From Scleroderma bovista (lineage: Eukaryota; Basidiomycota; Agaricomycetes; Boletales; Sclerodermataceae): 64,000 nucleotides of DNA. Shown here piece by piece: positions 58,601-64,000 of the stretch. Both the position numbers and the translations under genes were made by a program. The stretch's first letter is position 1, and each line of letters starts with the position of its first letter. The stretch spans positions 62,001-126,000 of the forward strand of contig JAYMGJ010000287.1 in assembly GCA_037178675.1 (NCBI GenBank). The letters run 5' to 3'. The notes below the pieces were generated by a model. That model ran no database searches, had not been told where the DNA came from, and saw only the letters and a list, made by a program, of their open reading frames with translations.

Positions 58601-59529
58601 TTAACTAACTACCGTTAGGCCAAGATCCGGCACGAGGAACCATCGGCACTAAATTGATGCCGCAATAGATGCAGCCGACACATAACACCCGGCACCACAT
58701 ATCAGCGGCACTGGATATCAGCGGCACAACATCTCGTTGAACATGCCGGAGTGTTGACTTTGCCGCACTGTTGACCATGCCGCAATGCTGATTGACCGGC
58801 TCACTATGGTGTTATTGCTGCCGTCAGATTTCCACCACACTGCCTCCATTGCATACTGGCTCACTTATTCTATTGGTATGCTACTCCTCTCAGCCCGAGT
58901 ATTTTCATGACAACACCCATTTGTCCAGCTTAAGACTTTCACCCTACCCCACGATGACAACAGAGCCACAGGCCCACCATTGTCACTTGGTGACAATGCT
59001 GCCGGGGGCTGACCCCTGTGATATGGCAAAGCTTTAGTCATAAGCCTCACTTCCGCCAGCCCGTGTAGCACGGCCAATTGTCATCGTCCACTGACCATAT
59101 AACACGGCCTACCCAGGTGCATGGGCTCTCAACCTGCGGTCAACCCACAGTAGTCAACCTGCAGTAGTCAACCCACAGTAGTCAACCCACAGTAGTCAAA
59201 CCCTGGCAGTGAACCTGCAGTCCTATTTGTAGTTCCACCTTATTGCCCAGTGGCTCAGCCCTACTATATTCATTGGTACTAATGTTTCCTAGCCCACCCA
59301 TTACCTTCCATTACAGAAAATCTCAGCCCGCACATATGACATGGTGATTACACCTTTATCCACTCCCCTGAAACAGCACCATAGCCCACCCATATCACAA
59401 GGTGATAATATCCAACTTGGGCCCAACCCGTGTTACACGGTGACAGTCCATCCTTGGGCTACCGTCTGCTGGCCTGTGACACTCAGCCAATTTTCACCTT
59501 TGGGTGGCCGTGTAAGATGGCCTAAGTAG
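58601..59529. repeat. Short GGCAC repeats and a CAGTAGTCAACC tandem
   Basis: GGCACTAAATT, CGGCACCACAT and GCCGCAATG units at 58625-58790 echo the arrays elsewhere in the island. At about 59150-59215 four units of CAGTAGTCAACCCA lie in tandem. No gene is seen. Confidence 0.55.
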
Positions 59530-62500
59530 GTGCATGGGTTCCCTTCACGCCCTAGCTACAACGAGGATAAATATCGCTACCCTGGTGATGCATGCCAGGA
59601 GGTTCAGACGAAGACCGTCCGTTTCGATGAATCAAAGGCACTCATTGATGAAGTCGACGAACTCAGTCGTCGCATAAGTCACCTCAACGTTCATGATTCT
59701 GCCTATGCCGGATGTTACACCCACCTCATCTGTCGACTGCTGCTGCCAAAATATGGCCACTCCCAGCTGGAGCCAGGCCTCGTGCAGCCCCTGTTCACCA
59801 GACCTTTTCAACTACAAGCTCTATTGCTGCAGCGCCACCTTCTGGCAACTGTTTCATGTGCAGAGGACAGCATATTGTCAGCCAATGCCATGTCGTTGAA
59901 GACTACATTCGTGCTGGCCGAATCATTCACAAGGACCGGTACCTCGCATACCCCAATGGTTCCCGCATTTGCCACCATCACAGCACCGGTCTACTTCATA
60001 CCACCATCGACGAGCGTTATGGAAGCACACTGCCAGTACAGGCTTCGACCTCAGACGTCCTACCAACTACTTCTAATTTTAGATGTGACCCTCCACCCCA
60101 CATATCCTCAACTACATATACAGCCAACGACCCCGACCTGGCCACATATGTTTTTCAGTGTGTGCCAATTGTGGAGAACAACACAGTAATCACAGAAGTA
60201 GAGGAGGAAGCAGATGTTTGTGCGATTACTAGAAGTAAGGCAAAGGTGACAGAGAATGGTAATGTGGAGCAAGGGAAAGGTAACAGCACACAAAAGGGTG
60301 AGGAGATGGTCAAGTCACACGAATGGATCCCCAGCAACAACCCCTCAAGCTCGCTCGACAAATGTACCCCTGCGTACACCTATGAATCCAAGGCCATGAA
60401 TCCTGCCATCACTAAACAAACCTTCAGCAAGGTACTCGATGTTATTGTACCTAGTATCACAGTCAGCAATCTCCTCACCATCAGCCCAGACCTTTGGAAA
60501 GAGGCAGTTGACTACACGAAAACCCACTGTATTCCCTCTTTCGCAGCCACCAATGAAGTCTCCGCCATCTGCCCTCCTCATGTCGAGTACTCGACACCAC
60601 TGCATGAGCTCAAGGTGACCGTCAACGGAGTCCACAAAGAACTGGCGCTCCTTGATGATGGGTCTGAAATAGTCGTCATACGTGAAGATATCTGGAAGGC
60701 CTCCCAAGCTAAAATCAACTCCAATGTCAAAATGCGCATGCAGACAGCAAATGGCAGCATTCAGCACATGCCCAGCTGTCTCAAAATGCTCGAAATCATT
60801 GTAGATGGTCTCAAGACTTGGGCCCATGCTTTCGTCATTCCAGATGCACCATATCACCTTCTACTTGGTCGTCCTTGGCAATGTCTAGTCTGTCTTAAGA
60901 AGGATGAAGATGACAACAACGTTCACATCGTTATCCGCGACCCTTGCAACCCATCCAACCTCCGCCAAGTTACCACCACCCCCAGACCATTCCAAGGACC
61001 GGCCGAGTCGCTTGCTTTCTTCACCGCTGTCCGCGAGAGTATCTCGCATGCTCTTCAGTTTTCTTCTGTGCCAAGCATGGCAATTACAGCTACACAATTC
61101 ACCGAAGAAGCCCTTCGCGCCCAGTACACGCTTGATCCCATCCACCACACCTTTGCATACAAGAAGGTCGCAAATCGTGTAAAACAAGTCGCTACGACAA
61201 TGCCTCAGCACGCTCATATCATCCAATGCTTCCCAGAAGACCCCCTCCTCATGCTGACCCCCTTAACACCAGGCTCACCCTCCCGACTTCTCTTCTGGTC
61301 AATGCCTCACACATGAACGCGTGGCAGACTTGGGCATTCTCAATAACACTTTTCTCTGGCCTGACAAATGGAAGCTCACCGCCCACGTCCTCCGCATCAA
61401 TGAGTTAGCACTTGCATGGGATGAGCCAGAGAAAGGATGCTTCCGGGACGAATACTTCGACCCCGTGGTAATTCCAACCATTGAGCATACCCCATGGGTA
61501 CATTGCCAGTCCCCTATTCCACCTGGCATTCGTGATGAAGTCATCAAGCTTATCAAGTCGAAGATCGCCTCTGGTGTGTATGAGCCTTCTAACAGTTCCT
61601 ACCAGTCTCGCTGGTTCTGCGTTGCCAAAAAGAATGGTTCAATCCGCATAGTCCACGACCTTCAGCCTCTTAATTCTGTCACTGTGAAGGACACCGCTAC
61701 CCTGCCATACATGGAGCATTTTGCTGAACAATCTGCTGGTCGCTCAATCTATACCATGATGGACTTATTTGTGGGATATGACCACTGCGCACTCACAGAA
61801 GACTCTCGTGACTTGACAACCTTTCAAACACCTCTCAGAACCCTCTGCCTCACTGTACTTCCACAAGGCTGGACAGACTCTCCAGCAGTTTTCCAGAATG
61901 ACGTTGCCTTCATCTTGCAGCATGAAATCAAAATTGCCCCGAACTTTCAAGACGACATCAATGTCTTAGGCCCACGCACACGCTATGAACTATCCGACGG
62001 CTCATATGAGACCATACCTGAGAACCCTGGCATCTGTTGTTTTGTGTGGGAACACTGCAATGATGTCAATTGTGTTCTCCATCGATTGAAGCACGCTGGT
62101 GCAACCATATCCACCAAGAAGCTCTTTGCATGTTGACCAGATGTCATCATTGTCGGACAAACATGCAATTATGAAGGATGCGTTCCGGATGATTCCAAGG
62201 TTTCCAAGATTTGTAATTGGCCCCTATGTCAAAATAGAACAGAGGTCTGTGGTTTTCTTGGCACAGCAGGAACAGTTCAGATATGGATCAAAGACTGCTC
62301 CGCCATCTCTCGCCCTCTTGTCCAACTCACAAGGAACAATGTACCATTTATCTGGGGAGAGCAAAAGCAAGCAGCTATGGACATTCTCAAGTCTGCCATT
62401 GTTGCCTCACCCGTGATTCACCCACTTGACTACTCATCCTCTAATGAAGTAATTCTTGCTGTCGACTCATCTCACATTGCGGCTGGATACATTCTCTCTC

Positions 62501-63012
62501 AAGTTGATGGTGATGGAAAGCGCTGTCCCACCTGTTTTGGTTCCATCATGTGGAACGAGCACAAATCACGGTACTCACAAGCCAAACTCGAGCTGTACAG
62601 CCTATTTTGTGTGCTCAGAGCAGTCAAAGTCTGGATCATCGGCATCAAGAATTTCATTATAGAATTTGATGCGCAATACATTAAAGGAATGCTGAACAAC
62701 CCCAACATTCAGCCAAACGCGTCCATGAACCGATGGCTAGCAGGTATTCAGACTTTCGATTTCAAATTGCGACATGTTTCTGCTACCAAGCATCAAGGCC
62801 CCGATGGGTTATCTAGACGACAGAAGGCTGAAGAAGATGAAGAAGATGAGGAGAGTGAAGAAGATGAGGAGAGTGAAGAAGAAGTTAACAAATGGGTTGA
62901 TGAAGTTTTAGGGTGCGGCCTATGGGTCACAGGAGGACTGACAGATGGAAGGCTGGGAGAATGTGTCGAGAACGGAGTCTCTGTCCATCAGCAAGGTGAC
63001 AATTGGTCTTAA
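59530..63012 (+). pseudogene. Ty3/gypsy retrotransposon fragment: end of Gag, protease, RT, RNase H; no integrase
   Basis: A truncated pol region. A Gag knuckle remnant (CFMCRGQHIVSQC, one residue short of CX2CX4HX4C) is followed by a retropepsin site (LALLDDGSEIVVIREDIW). RT follows with KNGSIRIVHDLQPLNSVTV, TMMDLFVGYDHCAL and the catalytic pair in NFQDDINVLGP, then RNase H with ILAVDSSHIAAGYILSQ and the typical closing GPDGLSRR. An acidic tail (EEDEEDEESEEDEESEE) leads to the stop at 63012. Defects: frame changes near 59710 and between 61240 and 61300, and TGA 62134-62136, which fits CGA-to-TGA. Integrase and LTRs are absent: the 5' end begins inside Gag and the 3' end meets a simple-sequence array. 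Confidence 0.87.
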
Positions 63013-63039
63013 CCCTCTTACAGCATCTGGATTGTCTGG

Positions 63040-63660
63040 AATCAGACAGTTAAGATGGATAAGTCAGATAAGTCAGTCAGACCATTCCAGACCATCAGAC
63101 CAGGGTGTCTGAAACCAGATGGCCAGACTGCCAGACAAGCCAGACAAGCCAGACCAGTCAGACCAGCAGTCAATAAGGTCAGCCAGTCAGACAGTCAGAC
63201 GGTCCAGACCACTCCAGACCAGTCAGACCAGTCAGACCACCCAGGCAGTAAGTCAGTCAGACAGTTAAGACCATCCAGACCTATCAGACCTATCAGACCA
63301 CCCAGACAGTCAGTCAGTCAGTCAGTCAAGACCATCCAGACCAGTTGGACCACCCAGACCATAAGTCAGTCAGACAGTTAAGACCCTACAGACCAGTCAG
63401 ACCTATCAGACCACCCAGACTGTAAGTTAGTCAGACAGTCAAGACCATCCAGACCACCAGCCCAACCAGATCACCCAGACTGTCAGGCTGTCAGACATTC
63501 CAGACCTGTCAGACCCTCAGATAGTAAGTTGGTCAGACAGCTAAGACAATCCAGACCAGCCAGACCAGTCAGGCCACCCAGATAAGTCACATCAGTAAGA
63601 CTGACCAGAGTGGCCAAACAATCCAGAGACTCAGACCAGTCAGACCAGTCAGATATCCAT
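63040..63660 (+). repeat. CAGAC-based satellite-like array
   Basis: About 600 bp of irregular repeats of GTCAGAC, CCAGACCA and CCACCCAGAC, with a loose higher unit of about 60-110 bp (TCAGACAGTTAAGACCATCCAGACC). Open frames here are repeat products. Confidence 0.9.
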
Positions 63661-64000
63661 CCCTTCACTGCCTTTATTATTTTGCCACTTAATTCATTCA
63701 ATATTCATGTTAATAAATTTATATTGATTCCAAAAAAACACGCTACAGAATAAATATATATTATATACAAATTGACACAGCCGGCTGGGGCTGGGATGGC
63801 ACATGGTGCGCCATTGCTGGGGCTGGGGGACATGGGGAACACATTGTCACACTCGCCAGATGACGCTGGGGTTGGGAGAACGTGGTCGTCTTCAGGCAAT
63901 GTGATGGTGAATGTTGGGGATGGGGGGCACAGAGGGTGTCGTTGATGCACTGGTGCGGGGGTGCATCGCCACTGGGGCCAGCCATCGTCATTGGTCGTCA
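63661..64000 (-). other. AT-rich stretch, then possible 3' end of a minus-strand gene
   Basis: 63661-63775 is AT-rich. On the minus strand 63991-63705 gives Pro-rich frames (TITLPEDDHVLPTPASSGE) that could be the end of a gene starting beyond the window. No domain is recognised and the frame choice is open. Confidence 0.25.

Noticed and set aside
63055..63381. Open frame of Gln/Ser/Asp repeats
   Set aside because: Product of the CAGAC simple-sequence array.

Overview
The window is nuclear DNA of a filamentous basidiomycete, most likely an Agaricomycete. Genes are densely packed and cut by many introns of about 48-60 nt. The protein families are typical of mushrooms: a polyporopepsin-type aspartic protease, a basidiomycete 7TM protein, a very long ATG4, a fungal CorA-like transporter, and KDZ transposons with a TET/JBP dioxygenase. 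I cannot name the species. Gene models were read by hand from splice signals and family motifs, so some exon borders are approximate.

Region 1 (1 to about 26.7 kb) is euchromatin-like. In order: Mediator subunit MED12/SRB8 (minus, cut by the window edge), a membrane M19 dipeptidase (plus), a SCY1-like pseudokinase (plus), a GDT1/TMEM165-type cation transporter (minus), LSM6 (minus), a Rab-type GTPase (plus, divergent from LSM6 across 108 bp), a CorA-like Mg2+ transporter (minus), a citrate/arsenite-superfamily transporter (minus), ATG4 (plus), an aspartic protease that has lost its first catalytic Asp (minus), a decayed extra copy of TFIIB (plus), a DUF952 protein (plus) and a 7TM protein (minus). 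They serve transcription, vesicle traffic, autophagy, RNA decay/splicing and ion balance. No operon-like logic is expected or seen.

Region 2 (about 26.7 to 64 kb) is a transposon island. It holds a poly(A)-tailed retroelement with a 13-bp target duplication and an intact ORF; a Myb/SANT-like gene; solo LTRs with recognisable 4-5 bp duplications; long arrays of short repeats built on GGCA(C/G)AA; three intact-looking multi-exon genes next to a KDZ transposase; LINE ORF1; a 2.2-kb foldback structure; a TET/JBP-type dioxygenase; a complete but dead Ty1/copia element lodged in or near that dioxygenase gene; and a Ty3/gypsy fragment followed by a simple-sequence array.

The most interesting theme is the KDZ transposase, TET/JBP dioxygenase and several unrecognised accessory genes lying together, while neighbouring mobile genes carry TGA stops that are best explained by CGA-to-TGA changes, i.e. 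deamination of methylated CpG. The KDZ-TET link in fungi is established; the particular accessory gene set and the foldback repeat structure here are, as far as I can tell, worth separate study.
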